Shown here: piece after piece, positions 32,807 through 45,718 of the stretch
Numbering within the stretch: the stretch's first letter is position 1
How the letters are laid out: the number at the start of each line of letters is the position of its first letter
DNA from: Aricia agestis
Taxonomy: Eukaryota; Arthropoda; Insecta; Lepidoptera; Lycaenidae
Direction: 5' to 3'
Assembly (NCBI RefSeq): GCF_905147365.1
Contig: NC_056415.1
Coordinates: 12,728,001-12,792,000 of the forward strand
DNA length: 64,000 nt
The notes under the pieces: generated by a model
What the model was told of the DNA's origin: nothing
Seen by the model: only the letters and a program-made list of their open reading frames with translations
The model's database searches: none
Made by a program: the position numbers and the translations under genes

Positions 32807-34926
32807 GCCCGGCCGCACATAGTCCGAAATTTCTGATACGAAACATTTGAACGTCGGCCGGACCGCCACCCCGCACACCATCCGAAATTTCCTTCCGGCG
32901 AGTTCGAGCTCACTCGGCGCAGTACAAAATGTAAGAGAGAGCGCGATCCGTCAGAAACATTTGAACTGACATCCGATCGACGTCATCTGGTACACATAAT
33001 GTCAGACGCCCGCCGGAACGCAATTAAAAATTTCTGCCATCCGATAGACGGCATCTGACAACTCATCCGGACCGGACGTCAGATACAAAATATATGAGCA
33101 GAGTGCGTTCCGGCAGGCATCTGACATTATGTGTCAGATGACGTCGATCAGATGAGTACTCTGGTGTTTCGTCCCAAGGTTTTTAGGCCCAGTGGGCCCA
33201 ATGACCAGATATGAATTTTTAACATTTTATCATCTGGCGATTGGTCCCACTTTTATGATTCATTATTTTCTGGCAAAAAATTTTGAAGTAGGCACAAAAA
33301 CACACACAAAAATAATCAGTTATAACCATAATATTGTTTTGTAAATTTAAAAAATATCTAACATAATATTATAGGTCACGTATTGGATATACGAGTTTTC
33401 ATTTTACTAATTATTGCAACACCGCATTAACAGAAAATATTTAATATTCAAAATAATCATAATTAATTACATAAATAATAACCTATTTAATATTTATTTA
33501 AGTCAGATATAATAATTGTTAGAAGAGACTATGCCGATTAAGCCCAGCCGCACATTTTCCGAAATTTCTGATCCGAAAGATATCTAACACTAAAAAATAT
33601 CTAACACCTTAAAACTTATATTATTATTATTATTAATACCTAAACATACTGCGTTGAATCAAGTTTTTAAAAAATACCTGCTCTAATGACTGCGTGAAAA
33701 TTTAATGGTTGTTTTCCCATAGTAAAATGATTCTATCTTAGTTGTACGATAGACTTGGGAAGTTTTTTTTTTTTGTATTCACATCATAAATAAAATTCAG
33801 CCGGGCTATAGCCACTCGCGCCTATCGGCATAAAGTTGCCATAGCACCTACGTGATACAAAATATTTTTCATTTTCAAATTCAAATGTCTTTATTGCCAG
33901 AATGTTGTTGATATAAAGGTTTTATTAAATACTTATAGTTTTAAGAGCTCACCTGACTCTAAAAATCAAACATCGTCCTTCTCTCTTCACACTCACGCCC
34001 GTCTTTCATATGCCAGGTGAAAAAGGACGGCGCGGAATCATCGCCGAGTTAGTTTTACTTGCATAAAAGACGAACTATAATGATTATGAAAAAAGTGTTT
34101 TGAGCAAATTTAGGTTTAATCAATACCTTTTTAGATATTAAAAGAAAAGACAGCAAACTTCGAAGATCCAAGCAAAAATGTGTCTAAAACAAGGTTTTTT
34201 GTAAAAAAGAAACTATCGAGCATTTTTTGAGTAATCGTGTTTTCGTCTTGAGCATTTAATCTTTATGAACTGAAGTTACTTGTGTCAAAAAATCAGTTTT
34301 CTAGACCTTACTGCTTTTGAGATCTAGGTTAAAGTATGTAGTCAAGTTAGGGTCATATGGGCTCTTAACATTCTGCCACAACAATGGCGCGTAATTGAAT
34401 TAAACTTACTTATATACAATTAATTAATTAATTAGTCGTCCTCTTACAAAAAAAATATATATACCTATAATTTGCCAATTAAAGAAATATATAAGCTTTA
34501 TATAAAAATAATAATTATAAATAAATTTTAAACTGAAATAACTATACAATAATAATAATAAATAAGTACTTTTGTTATTATTTATGTCATAAGAGATTTT
34601 AATATATACATGTCCATTGTATTATTTTTCTTTAAATATCATATTATATTCATTCAGTGTATAATAAATGCTTTCATACAAAGCAATTATTTTGTTTTTT
34701 ATTCAAATCTACAAATTTTTTGCTAGCCCTACGGACATAAGCCCAAAAGTCATAAAAAATAATTACTTGGGACCAATCGCCAGATGAAAAAAATGTTAAA
34801 AATTCATATCTGGTGATTGGGCCCACTGGGCCCAAAAACCTTGGTTGGGACGAAACAGCAGAGTACTCGATCGGATGGCAGTTCATATGTTTCTGATCAG
34901 AAATTTCGGACAATTTGCGGCCGGCC
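32807..34926. mobile_element. 2.1-kb TIR element, family H, TAA target duplication
   Basis: Ends 'gcccggccgcacatagtcc' and (complement) 'ggccggccgcaaattgtcc' share 'cgaaatttctgat' and are flanked by TAA (32804-32806 and 34927-34929). The inversion resumes further in: 'tttcgtcccaaggttttt', 'gggcccaatgaccagatatg' and 'catctggcgattggtccca' at 33163-33252 mirror 34765-34860. The left arm carries about 290 extra GC-rich bases (32855-33148) with nested 'catctgaca' inversions. A third copy of the terminal sequence lies inside (33539-33580). No transposase. A family G MITE is inserted at 33945-34364. Confidence 0.82.
33945..34364. mobile_element. Family G MITE nested in family H, TTAA flanks
   Basis: Starts 'gagctcacctgac' after TTAA (33941-33944) and ends 'tatgggctc' before TTAA (34365-34368). 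It contains 'catcgtccttctctcttcac' and 'catatgccaggtgaaaaagg'. TTAA duplication suggests piggyBac-type mobilisation. Siblings are at 35448-35851 and 7480-7603. Confidence 0.72.
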
Positions 34927-35447
34927 TAACAGTTCAATTCTGACGTAGTAAGTACATTCTAGGGTTATATTTTATTTACACACTCTTGTATTTGTTTTGT
35001 TAAGGTCACGGGCTTGCACGCTTGTCACGAAAACTTTTAGTAACTTGTTAGAATGTAAAAATAATTAATGCTATTACTTTTCGTGTTATATTTATTCAAA
35101 TTAGTCCTTAACGGTGTTATATTCGGGGATGTTAATGAGTTTTGATAAGTTTGTTTCGTGTCATGAAATAATTAATATTTTTACATAATTTGTCTTAAGT
35201 GTAACGCAATATTAGATGAGAGGCCTTTTTAATGTTATATGTTATTACATCGAAAAATGTGTTTTCAGTAAAAGGTTTTTGTTCACTCATAGTAGGGAAG
35301 ATATTTTTTCTTCGAATGACATCTTTTTAACATTATTAATTATAAAAGGAATATCCTGTGTTTCAGCTACCAACCCGAAATTTGTTTATCTCGTGCTATA
35401 ACCGAAAATTTTGCGACATTCATACTATCCTAATTCCCCTGACTTAA

Positions 35448-35851
35448 GAGGGCGACTAACCTAAAAAATCAAACATCGTCCTTCTCTCTTCACACTCACG
35501 CCTGTCTTTCATATGCCAGGTGAAAATGGACGACGCGGATTCATCGCCAAATTAGTTTTTCCTCAATAACTCGATAAATATACAACATTTTAAAAATCCG
35601 CTAGATCGGTTTCTCAATGATAGAATTTTGTACAATGTGTGAAAATATTAACTGAGTTCAATGCACGTTTATGGCAATAAATGAAAAATTCGTGAAAATT
35701 AGATGCATCTTTGTGTTTTTTTCTATCGAGAAAATTATAATTCTTGGAAATATAATGTAGTATCTAATTTTAGAAAATGAAACAATTCGCGGCTTGTTTT
35801 CAAGTAAAAAAAATGAATTATAAAATCGAAAATTTTGGGTTAGTTGCCCCC
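35448..35851. mobile_element. Family G MITE
   Basis: Left end 'gagggcgactaacctaaaaa' and right end (complement) 'gggggcaactaacccaaaa' form imperfect TIRs. It carries the same 'catcgtccttctctcttcac' block as the copy at 33945. About 404 bp, no coding. Confidence 0.72.
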
Positions 35852-35859
35852 TTGCAGTA

Positions 35860-36880
35860 TCTCCATGCACATCCGAATTCGTTTAGCGGTTAAAGACCGA
35901 AGGGGTCTTGCTCTTAACGTCTCTACGGAAATGCAGTTGACCATTGGACCAAACCATCAACTGCATTCGAACTGCACTTGAACTGCAATTTGCGGTTGGA
36001 TTGCAGTTCGTCTGTGTAGACCCTAAGTGTTAAAAAATTGCCTAACACATTATATTTTCGCTAATATAATGGAAATTACATTTTCATAATCACTCTAGCA
36101 CTTTTCTTGATTAACCATATTAATTAACATAACAAAGCGGTCAAAGGATGACCCCAAACTACTGTGATGTTGTTGACCTAAATAGGACCTAATTCGATTC
36201 CCTTAGGAGCCTGTTAATGTTTTGAAAAGCAGAAAAAACAGTCGCCAGGCGAATGATGGAAAACATGAAAACTTTTTTGTTGTGACGGTCTCACCAATCA
36301 AAAAAGTTCCGCGCGCAGTTAATTTTACTAATGTAATAAGAATGTAATACAATAAATCGCGAATGTGTTATGTGCGAAGTATCAAGTATGGCTGGACTTT
36401 ATTCATAACAAGTTTATGGAGTACCTACATTTTTCGATTTTTCTGCACGTTCTGACAAAGCATCATAAATGTTTTTTGTAATAACTTAATACCTCCATTA
36501 ACCATGTAAGCGACAATTATCTCACAGCATAAACTATTATGCGTTGGCACTTACGAACTTAGTCGCGCTTACAAGGCTATTCGCAATCTTTGGATCTTTT
36601 GCCTAGAAGCGCCCATAAATTGCACGAGACGTTTTTGACGACTTTTTGACTCCCCAATCCCCACTGCAAGATATCACGAGATTCGTGATTCGTCTCAACT
36701 TCAAACCTAATCTCACTTGATCTCAATCAGAATTCAGAACGCGATTGACGTTGGATTGTCATTTTATGACATTGTAGCAGTTTGATAGAAAACGGACTGA
36801 TAATTATGATTCGAAGAACTTATGTTGCATTAAAATATATTTAAAACTTCATATTTATTATGGCCGACTCAGTGAGTTTC
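35860..36880. other. Intron 7, no gene seen
   Basis: Includes a patch rich in 'gaactgca' motifs (35930-36005) with partial self-complementarity. Otherwise featureless AT-rich sequence. Confidence 0.35.
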
Positions 36881-36884
36881 CAAA

Positions 36885-37541
36885 TATTGTCCCACCTAAT
36901 CTTAATCTTTATCCTAATCTTTTGCTGTACGCCATTACAAAGCAACTGCGGCATGGGTCGCTGACTAATTTCGGTAGAAAATAAATCCTGCAGGTTAGGT
37001 CATAAAGTGGCATTTTGTTTGACTTTTTTTTGTCGCGGTCGTTTGCGGCAAAGATCGGAAAGCAACCTTAAGGTGCGTTGAAATATATCTGGATACTGAC
37101 GCTACTGTATCAATGTAAATCAGCACATGTCGCGTGTCGTATCATAAACATAGGTTACGTAGAGTTGGCGTCTCTGATAAATGATGAACATCACAAATTA
37201 GCGGCGCGCCACTCTTTATTAATACCTAGTTTACGTTAGTTACAGTAAATAGGCTCTAATATTACTGTGATTAAGTGCTATGTCGCCATCTTTGTATGTA
37301 GGGTTTATATGCCTCAGAGCTGGCGCGCACTACGACTTTTTGTCGCGCGATTATTTTACCGACCGACCAAAATTCAAATAAAATGTTACTTTATGAAATA
37401 GGCTACAGATTTCATTTTCTACCGATATTTGTCTAGCGACCCATGCTGCCGCTGCTTTTTAATGGCGTACAGCAAAATGAAATCTATAGCTTATGTCGTA
37501 AAGTGGCATTTTATTTAAAAGTCGTAGTGCGCGCCAGCTCT
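36885..37541. mobile_element. Two related foldback fragments; MITE at 37316-37541
   Basis: At 37316, 'agagctggcgcgcactacga' is mirrored by the end at 37541, giving a 226-bp MITE. Its interior ('gctgtacgccatta' type, 'cataaagtggcattttgttt') is also found, inverted, at 36925-37030, so a second damaged copy precedes it. Confidence 0.68.
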
Positions 37542-38082
37542 AATTGTCAAATTATGATGTGTCATGTGACAAGATGCAAAGTCCAAACGGCGAATTGATA
37601 TATTATGATCTCAGGGAGCCCGATGGGTCCGCAAAGAAATTAATTAGTAGAAGATATGAGGAGCAAGAAGTAAGCTCTGCATTATATCGAGGAGAATATT
37701 AAGATTTACAGTTCACTGTTTTTTTTTACAAAACGTTGTATAGGATAAAACGTATAAATATATCACAAAAATGGCTAAATTAAATTAGAATTTCAGTGAG
37801 CGTCGGAAAAATCAGATAATACGGTGATATCGCGACGAATGCGAATTGCATTTCCACAAATGTTTGTCACGCTCATCCTCCTGTCTCCTGAGTCCTGTGG
37901 GTTTTGGCATACATATTCTAGCTGTAATATACGCTATGATCCTTCACTTAGTAGTAAATTGTAAACACTTAGTAGTGCATAGTATTGCATAAACTACATT
38001 TCGCATATAATAATTTTACTTATATGAGAATGACATACAAAAAGTTTTCCTCTTGCATCGGAAAATACGCAATATTAACCTT

Positions 38083-38622
38083 ACTAGAGATCGCCCAATA
38101 GTCGAAATTCGACCTTAGTTCCTGACCCAGACTGGCCGTGTAAGCATTGTCTAATAGTATCTTAGATTCAATAAAAAAAACTATAATCCATTTTCAATTT
38201 GTCACCTTGTTGTCAACAGACTTCAACCATAAATAAAAGAGTATGATTCGTATGTATAGGCTTGTCACTCCAAAATCTGTCATTTTTCCTAGTGTGTGTG
38301 TTGTAGTGTGTGTAATGTTTCATTTGTTAAAAAATGTATGATAAAAGAGTATGATTCGTATGTATAGGCTTGTCACTAAAAAATCTGTATGTATAGGCTT
38401 GTCACTCAAAAATCTGTCATTTTTCCTAGTGTGTGTGTTGTAGTGTGTGTAATGTTTTATTTGTTAAAAAATGTATGATAAAAGCATAATTTCAAAATAA
38501 TACTAGCTCGATGCACTCCTTCACCATATAAACTATAACTGTGCAATATTTCATTCACCTACGTTTGCCCATTTTTCGTCACAATTGATACAAAGTTTTT
38601 GGCTCACGTATTAATATATAGA
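38083..38622 (+). repeat. Family D copy 2
   Basis: From 'actagagatcgcccaatagt' to 'ggctcacgtattaatatata'. It carries a short internal duplication of 'gattcgtatgtataggcttg' (about 38246, 38353 and again at 38388). Here 'gatgcactccttcaccat' is not palindromic, which is the reference for the snap-back event in copy 1. Confidence 0.8.
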
Positions 38623-38740
38623 TATTTTATAAACGATCTATTTCTTTCTGTTTATTAATAAAAAATCTTATTTACAAGAACGACATCACTTCATACATTG
38701 TTCCATAAAGGCTCCAGCTTTGTAGTCATATTTATATGAA

Positions 38741-38893
38741 ACTAGCTGCCCCGGTGAACTTCGTGTCACTTTAAAACCTTCCCTGGACTTCTACGAATAT
38801 TTTGAGACTAAAATTAGCCCAATCCGTTCAGCCGTTTTCGAGTTTCAGCGTTACTAACACAATTGGAAATCCATTTTTATATATATATAGATT
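38741..38893 (+). repeat. Family E copy
   Basis: 'actagctgccccggtgaact' to 'tccatttttatatatatata', closely matching the tandem copies at 31631 and 31852. Confidence 0.8.
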
Positions 38894-39290
38894 AATGTAG
38901 TGTATCTTTTTTGTTTAAATACCCTTTTACACGTGTTATGACTTATGGTAGACAACCATGGTTGCTAAGTTGTTTGTAGAACAACCGATTATCATAGACG
39001 ACAACGCCACAATACAAACACATTGCATTAGTAACAGCTTGTATTGGTTACAAGCGCCAGTGTGGAGTGACCACGTAGTATTATCTCCACATTTTAAGGC
39101 GATACAAAGTTCTAGTTCGACCTACTTAGTAATATAGTGTAAATAAGTTAGATAGGTCACCGCCACTCGACAGCTGTCCACGGAACTTTCACTAATTTTC
39201 TCTCATTTTTATGCAAGTTGAGTGGTGTTTGAGTCCAGAAGTTCGCTCCACAAAATATATAATGACCCTAAAACTGATTCAGCAACTCTA

Positions 39291-39649
39291 AGGGTGGGTT
39301 GCACCAAATTACTTTAGCTATAACTGTAACTTTAATTATAACTACAATGCAAAATGTCAAATCTTTGGTTAAACTAAAAAATGGACGCCATATTTAACCA
39401 TAACCTTGAGCTCGACAAGGCTTTAAAATGAACGTGGCGAAAAAAGGAACTAACGCTGTCATCATACAAAAACGCCATTTTTGACAGTTCTTCTTTACCA
39501 GCAGTGCCCCCGTCCACGTTCATTTCAAGCCTTGTTGGACCAGCTGTCATTCTTCAAATTCTGTGGTCAAAGTTAAGATTAAAGTTAAAGTTAGCCTTAA
39601 ATATAACCATAACTTTAACTTTAACCATGCCTCTAGTGCAACCCACCCT
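39291..39649. mobile_element. MITE 'agggtgggttgcac', TA target duplication
   Basis: Perfect 14-bp TIRs AGGGTGGGTTGCAC are flanked by TA at 39289-39290 and 39650-39651. The interior contains repeated 'ataactttaacttta'-like stretches that pair with each other. 359 bp, Tc1/mariner-type. Confidence 0.88.
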
Positions 39650-39679
39650 TACTGTTTTGAATAAAAGCTATCGTCCGTA

Positions 39680-39852
39680 CAATATTATAAATGCGGAAGA
39701 ATATCTGTCTGTCACCTCCTCCTCACGCCCGAACCGCCGAACCGATTTTGTTGGGTATGGAAAACTTTGAGTCCCGGGAAAGAACATACTTTTAATTCCG
39801 ACAAAAGGTTCGGTTCCTTTTGACTCAACGGAGTTACGGGCGTCATCTAGTA
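39680..39852 (-). repeat. Family A copy (reverse)
   Basis: 'aatattataaatgcggaaga', 'gaaccgccgaaccgattttg', 'gagtcccgggaaagaacata' and 'ttacgggcgtcatctag' in reverse family A order. Confidence 0.75.
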
Positions 39853-40319
39853 ATTCTATATTGTCTGTAATGCTATCGAGAATCAATGTCTCGGTGAGCA
39901 TTGATACTCGTATCATTTGTGATCGTCTAATAGAATAAATTGAGAATCACATTTTCTTTATTTTATTTGGAATAGCAAGTAGCAACACCCATTTTTACAA
40001 AGTGCATACCCAAGCGGCAACCGGCTGCCGCATAACAATTGAAAATCTATTGTGTATGCGATACTCACGATGGAGGTGCTACAACGAATTACGTGGAGCA
40101 CATGAGCCCAAAACTGCTATTTACAACTTATGTGACCTCAGAATACAGAGCAAACTAACTAGCTAGAAGTAATAAGTGTATTATAATTTTTCTATATTAT
40201 AATCTCACTAGATGACACGATGAACCTTATATTATGACTTTTCTCGTTACTTAAACCTTCCCTGGACTTTTCGAGACTAAAATAAAAAATCCGTTAAGCC
40301 GTTTTCGAGTTTGAGCCAG

Positions 40320-41330
40320 ACTAAAGGACATTGGGACCTTTACTATGGACAAAATACCCACGGCAAACACTAATGATTCATACCTTATTTTAAAGCCCGA
40401 GACTTCTACATGTACTGATTTAAAGCGCATTATTGTGGGGTATGAGGGTATGAAGTATTTTTAATTCAAAAAGTGACTCAATGTATCAGTTTTATATCAA
40501 GGTAAAATAAATATCATTACGGAAAGCTCTTTGTTTCTTATATTAATAACAAAGAAAGATTACATTTACTCTATTCACTATCTTTTTGTATTAAATAATT
40601 ACAAATATCTCAATAACGATGTAGGTATAAAAAAAATGCGTCGTTTTTATGCACAAAACTTTCTTATCAATCGTAACCCCCTCACATTCCACACCTAATA
40701 TAATATGATGGTCTTAGGCACTGTGTATAATTATCTTAATTATTTACTAATATTATTGAGCATGAAATCGTGCAAAAACTAAAACATATTTTTGTAATTA
40801 TATCTACATTCCCATTACTTTATTAAAAAAAACTACACAGTTATAACTTATGCAAGGTTATCTAAAAATTAGTATAAGTGTTTGCTGAATTTCGTAAAGC
40901 GGGTAATAAAGGTCCCAATGTCATTTAAAATTAATTTTTATTTATACTTACAGTAAATACTTTCAAAAGTTTTTGAAAAATTCGAGACATGTCCTTACCA
41001 TTTATAAAGGAATATAATAAACTTTATGATTTATGTTTCTCCTACGCGCTGTGCGTTAACATTTTCGGTAATATTGCTCCTGGGAACACGAACCGCGTAA
41101 ACTTCTCACAGTTATGTCAACAGTGTATAGTATAGACAGTATAGTATACCTATGTTGTTCGCCGCTCCTACTACACAGTACAACAATCTATGACCTTAAC
41201 ATTGTTAGTACGATTACGCAGGTTACGATACCTGGACTAGCGTTTATACGGCTATACGTAACTCATGAGTCATTACTTTAGACTTGTTTGTTGAACACAG
41301 GCAGAAAGTGAGTAACATATTTTAGTACCC
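40320..41330. other. Intron 7, no gene seen
   Basis: AT-rich, no exon or repeat family recognised apart from a family E remnant just upstream (40245-40320). Confidence 0.35.
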
Positions 41331-41333
41331 TTA

Positions 41334-41442
41334 CGGCCGTTCCCAATATTTGATCTATCTCTGGTTTTGCCCTACTAGAGACAGGAATAGCTCACATTAA
41401 ACATTAGAGACATAGAGATAGATCAAATATTGGGAACGGCCG
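41334..41442. mobile_element. 109-bp foldback MITE, TTA target duplication
   Basis: Left arm 'cggccgttcccaatatttga' continues 'tctatctct' and is perfectly mirrored at the right end. TTA flanks at 41331-41333 and 41443-41445. One of the smallest complete elements in the window. Confidence 0.85.
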
Positions 41443-41445
41443 TTA

Positions 41446-41635
41446 GTGTCTAACACACCATGCCGAAGTTCCGCGGCGGAAATTCCGCATGATTACGTCA
41501 GCAATGTCAAACGTATACAATATAACGCGACGGAATTTCGGCATGGTGTGTCATCGGTAATTTAAAATACATTGCAGGCGCAATCAAGCCGAACTTCCGC
41601 CGCGGAAATTCGGCATAGTGTATTTAGACTTTAGA
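41446..41635. mobile_element. Foldback MITE with GC-rich 'ccgcggcggaa' arms
   Basis: 'caccatgccgaagttccgcg' is mirrored by 'gaaattcggcatagtgtatt', with a second internal mirrored copy ('gacggaatttcggcatggtg'). A sibling lies at 55018-55208. It is directly adjacent to the preceding MITE. Confidence 0.75.
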
Positions 41636-42243
41636 CACTTACTAATCCAAATAGTTAACTATATGTTGTATGTAGCATTGTAAACATTGCATGTTAATGC
41701 AGCGCTTAAATTTATTTTATTAGTGAAGTGTGAAAGTATAAGTGACAATAATGTAACTTTTTAATTGCATTAGAGTGTCTGTTTGAGTAACAAAATATAT
41801 TGTTGTGAAGATTGAATACAGGTAAATGAAAAATGATTATTCTAAAATAAACGCTTAAGCTTAAGAATCGCTCGAAACTCTACCTCGGCGCCAGTCCAAA
41901 ACAAAAACTTTGGAAAGCCGGCTTAATATGCTACCAGCGCCAGCCCGAAACAAAACCTTTGGGAAACATTCAAAGAGAACCATAAAGTATTATATTTTGA
42001 ATTGGGTACCTAACCTCTTGGAAACATTCATAGGGAATCGTAAAGCCCAATATTTTGAATTTGTCATTTTTGTAATGGTGGGAAAGCAACAAGTGCGGTA
42101 ATTAGTCCACGTGCCACACTGCACGCACACAGCACGGGTCGCGGTCCGCCCTGCGTAGCGCCGCTACGAACCTCTACGAACCGCTAGCGGACCGCTACGA
42201 ACACTTCCTAGCTTCTGTCCGAAGTCATGGTTAGAAGTACAAT

Positions 42244-42434
42244 CCATACTAATATAATAAATGCTTCTGTATGTCTGTTACCTCTTCACGCTCAAACCAA
42301 TGAACGGGATTTTCATAAAATTTGGCATGGTACCTTCAGACCCGGGAAAGGATATTGGATACTTTTTATCCCGAAAAAATGGGTAAGTTTCCCGCGCGAT
42401 TAGCGTTTGGCTTGACGGAGTTCCAGGCTAGCTG
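42244..42434 (-). repeat. Family A copy (reverse)
   Basis: 'ccatactaatataataaatg', 'cacgctcaaaccaatgaacg', 'gacccgggaaaggatattgg' and 'tttcccgcgcgattagcg'. Confidence 0.75.
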
Positions 42435-42966
42435 CTTTAATAGTAGTAACTCTAAGTAATTACTTTTATTGTGCACGTAAAATTGAAAGAAAAGTTTTGT
42501 ATATTTTAAACGGAATCGGAACAAAGACGCGTTATCGTTTGTACAACACGCCCACGTCGCTTGAAGCTTGTTTGTTATTATATCTCTCGCGATATGTTGT
42601 TAAAGATATGCACAAACAACGAAGATGTAGACGTAGGCTGATACAAAGTTAGGGAGGATGGGAAAGTAGAATAACATGCAAATGCCTTAAATATTATTTT
42701 GAATTTTTTGTAATATTCTTTAAAAAAAAAGAACAGTTTTGCAATATTTCTAAATGTGCAATTAAAAATCATAATAATATTAATTTTTACACGCATACTG
42801 CGTTTGTTTTGCCGTTCCTTCGCGGCGCGCGTCCGTCGAACTCGGGTTGACTCACTGGTTTATTAGATTTTTTTAGTTGACATTTCAAATTCAAAACTTT
42901 AGCTCAAATTCTGCGCAAAACTTGTTATGTATTTGGAAAAGTTTGTTGCTTATAAAGGATTTATTA

Positions 42967-43626
42967 AAAAAAAAAAAAAGCGGCCAAGTGCGAGTTGGAT
43001 TCGCCCATGGAGGGTTCCGCAGCAGCAATAAGGTTTATCTGTTTGAAATTAAAAGGTTTTTGATTTATTTTTATATTTCATTTGATTTAATGAAAGTTAA
43101 ATTAAGGTTTACTATTTATGGCGTCAAAAAAAACTTCTTGCTAGATCTCGTTCAAACCAATTTTCGTTAGTAGTTTTTATAGTAATGTACATCATGTATT
43201 TTTTTTACATTTATCATGAAGTTAGAAGTTAGAGGGGGGGGGGGGGGGGGGACACACATTTTACCACTTTGGAAGAGTCTCTCTCGCAAACTATCAGGTT
43301 AGAAAAAAGTGATGTTAGAAACCTGATTTTTGAAGACCTATTCATAGATACCCCACACGCATAGGTTAGATGAAAAAAAAAATTTTTTGTTTCAGTTGTA
43401 CCTATGGGGACCCCTAAAATTTTTAATATTTTATCCATTTTTGTATCAAAATCTTAATGCGGTTCACATATTACATCTACTTACCAAGTTTCAACAGTAT
43501 AGCTCTTATAGTTTCGGAGAAAAGTGGCTGTGACATACGAACGGACAGACAGACAGACAGACAGACAGACATGACGAATCTATAAGGGTTCCGTTTTTTG
43601 CCATTTGGCTACGGAACCCTAAAAAC
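42967..43626 (+). repeat. Family C copy 4 (diverged)
   Basis: Opens 'gcggccaagtgcgagttgga' after an A-run and closes 'tttggctacggaaccctaaa'. It includes a GACA array (43541-43571) and a G-run of about 17 at 43233-43251. Interior differs from copies 1-3, so it may be a related subfamily. Confidence 0.72.
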
Positions 43627-43629
43627 ATC

Positions 43630-44880
43630 GCAATTTTTAATTCGAAAAGCCCTTGAGTGTCGCTCGATATGACGTAACGTGGTGAGTAGTGTGGCACAAA
43701 TGCCACAATTAGTTCACAGTCGGTGTCGGCCCCGTCATGGCGGACGGTCACGGGACATGTTCTATAACAGATCCTTCAGCTCGCGACTCCGGAGCGGTCA
43801 GAAGGAGGTAGTCCTCGGTAAACCGTACATTTTGAATAACGATTCGAGCCCCGGTTTCAATTTTATTTAAGTCTGCTGTTGGGTGTGTGCACTGTGCAGT
43901 CATACTTTCAGAAGAAGCCAATTTCTTTCGGATTTTTGCCAATATTAATACAGTGTTAAATGTACAATGTGATTGACATCTTCAGATAAAAATGCCTAAA
44001 TAAATAAATGGATTACAAAATTCGAGGTTAGCCGTAGAGACGACTGTTTGAACGATTTGCAATTGACATTTTTATTAGTCGTTTTATTTATAAAAATAAA
44101 GGCTATTGTACGAAAATTCGAATCTAAATGGCTTGGTCAGTTATTCCGATGTATGAAGGGTCGGCGGCGATGAGTATTTTGTGTGTTTTATTGGAATTGT
44201 TATTCGTTATCTACGATCGAATTTATTGGAATCGTCGCGTGTGTCGACGAATATTTATTGATCAATTTATTTTGTGTGATATACTTAAATGATTCATCGC
44301 AATACTTTGTATATTTTTTTGTGTCGATTGCGGAATCATTTTGATGTAATTTTAATTGTAATTTGTAACGTAACTTAAAAGTAACAAAGCCCTGAGTTTT
44401 ATCAATAGCTCCTACTTTTATTTAGATAATTATATATGTTTTCTTACTCAAGTTAACAATAAGATCGATATTCAATAGCCTATATCTGAACTCAGTCTGC
44501 AGGAAAAGCTTGATAGAGTTAAACATGTAAATCGTGTAGCTTTTGTTTAACTTTGTCAATGTGTGTGTATTGCTGACGAAGCGGAATTTATGCGGGAGAA
44601 ATATTGAATTTCGTCCTAAAAGGTGCTTAATATAGCGGTCAGTAGATATCAGACAACTCTACCATGATTGATGAATTGGCTTTAGTACCATTTGGGTTAG
44701 GTTTATTGGTGCTCTTACTGTAATAATCATCAAATCATCGTGAATACTGCCAGTATCTTTATTCTTCTTGGTAGTTATGAAAGACAAACATATTTTGACG
44801 ATAAGTAACCCATAAGGTGGTGACGTAGACATTAAGTAAGTAAAAACTCAGATTACTAAATAGACTGCGCGTCGCGTGGG
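43630..44880. other. Intron 7, no gene seen
   Basis: A moderately GC-rich patch at 43680-43760 ('cacagtcggtgtcggccccg') carries overlapping reading frames on both strands but no convincing exon. The remainder is AT-rich. Confidence 0.35.
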
Positions 44881-44889
44881 TACGTCTCT

Positions 44890-45495
44890 GTTACTAATCA
44901 ACTGCATCTATATATTAATACGTGAGCTAAAAACTTTGTATCACTTTTGACGAAAAACGGGGAGACGTAGGTGAATGAAGTTTTGCACAGTTATACATGG
45001 TGAAGGAGTGCATCGAGCTAATATTATTTTGAAATTATGCTTTTATCATACATTTTTTTAACAAATAAAACATTACACTCACTACAACACACACACACAC
45101 TAGGAAAAATGACAGATTTTTGAGTGACAAGCGAAGTGACATACGAATTATACTCTTTTATTTATGGTTGAAGTCTGCTGACAATAAGTTGAGTTACTAA
45201 TCAACTGCATCTATATATTAATACGTGAGCTAAAAACTTTGTATCCCTTTTGACGAAAAACGGGGAGACGTAGGTGAATGAAGTTTTGCACAGTTATACA
45301 TGGTGAAGGAGTGCATCGAGCTAATATTATTTTGAAATTATGCTTTTATCATACATTTTTTTAACAAATAAAACATTACACTCACTACAACACACACACA
45401 CACTAGGAAAAATGACAGATTTTTGAGTGACAAGCGAAGTGACATACGAATTATACTCTTTTATTTATGGTTGAAGTCTGCTGACAATAAGTTGA
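44890..45495. repeat. 303-bp tandem duplication within family D
   Basis: 44890-45192 and 45193-45495 are nearly identical; I noticed a single difference ('tatcacttttgacg' versus 'tatcccttttgacg'). The unit spans flanking sequence ('gttactaatcaactgcatct') plus part of the family D element. It is therefore a genomic duplication after insertion rather than two insertions. Confidence 0.92.
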
Positions 45496-45718
45496 CAAAT
45501 TGAAAATGGATTATAGTTTTTTTTATTGAAATTTAGCTACTATTAGACAATGCTTACACGGCCAGTCTGAGATCAGCTGAGTTCCAGAGACAAGAGTTGA
45601 AAAAAATATGATAAAGTCAATATTTTTTTACAAAATAGTCTAATGTCGTTAATAAAAGGTAGCAGTCCTAATGTCGTTGAAACTAAGGTCGAATTTCGAC
45701 CATTAGGCGATCTCTAGT
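44908..45718 (-). repeat. Family D copy 3 (reverse, longest)
   Basis: On the + strand it runs from 'tatattaatacgtgagctaa' to 'attaggcgatctctagtt', the reverse of copies 1, 2 and 4. Length is inflated by the 303-bp duplication. Confidence 0.82.

Noticed and set aside
39504..39916. Frames near 39.5-39.9 kb
   Set aside because: They run through a TA-flanked MITE and a reverse family A repeat.
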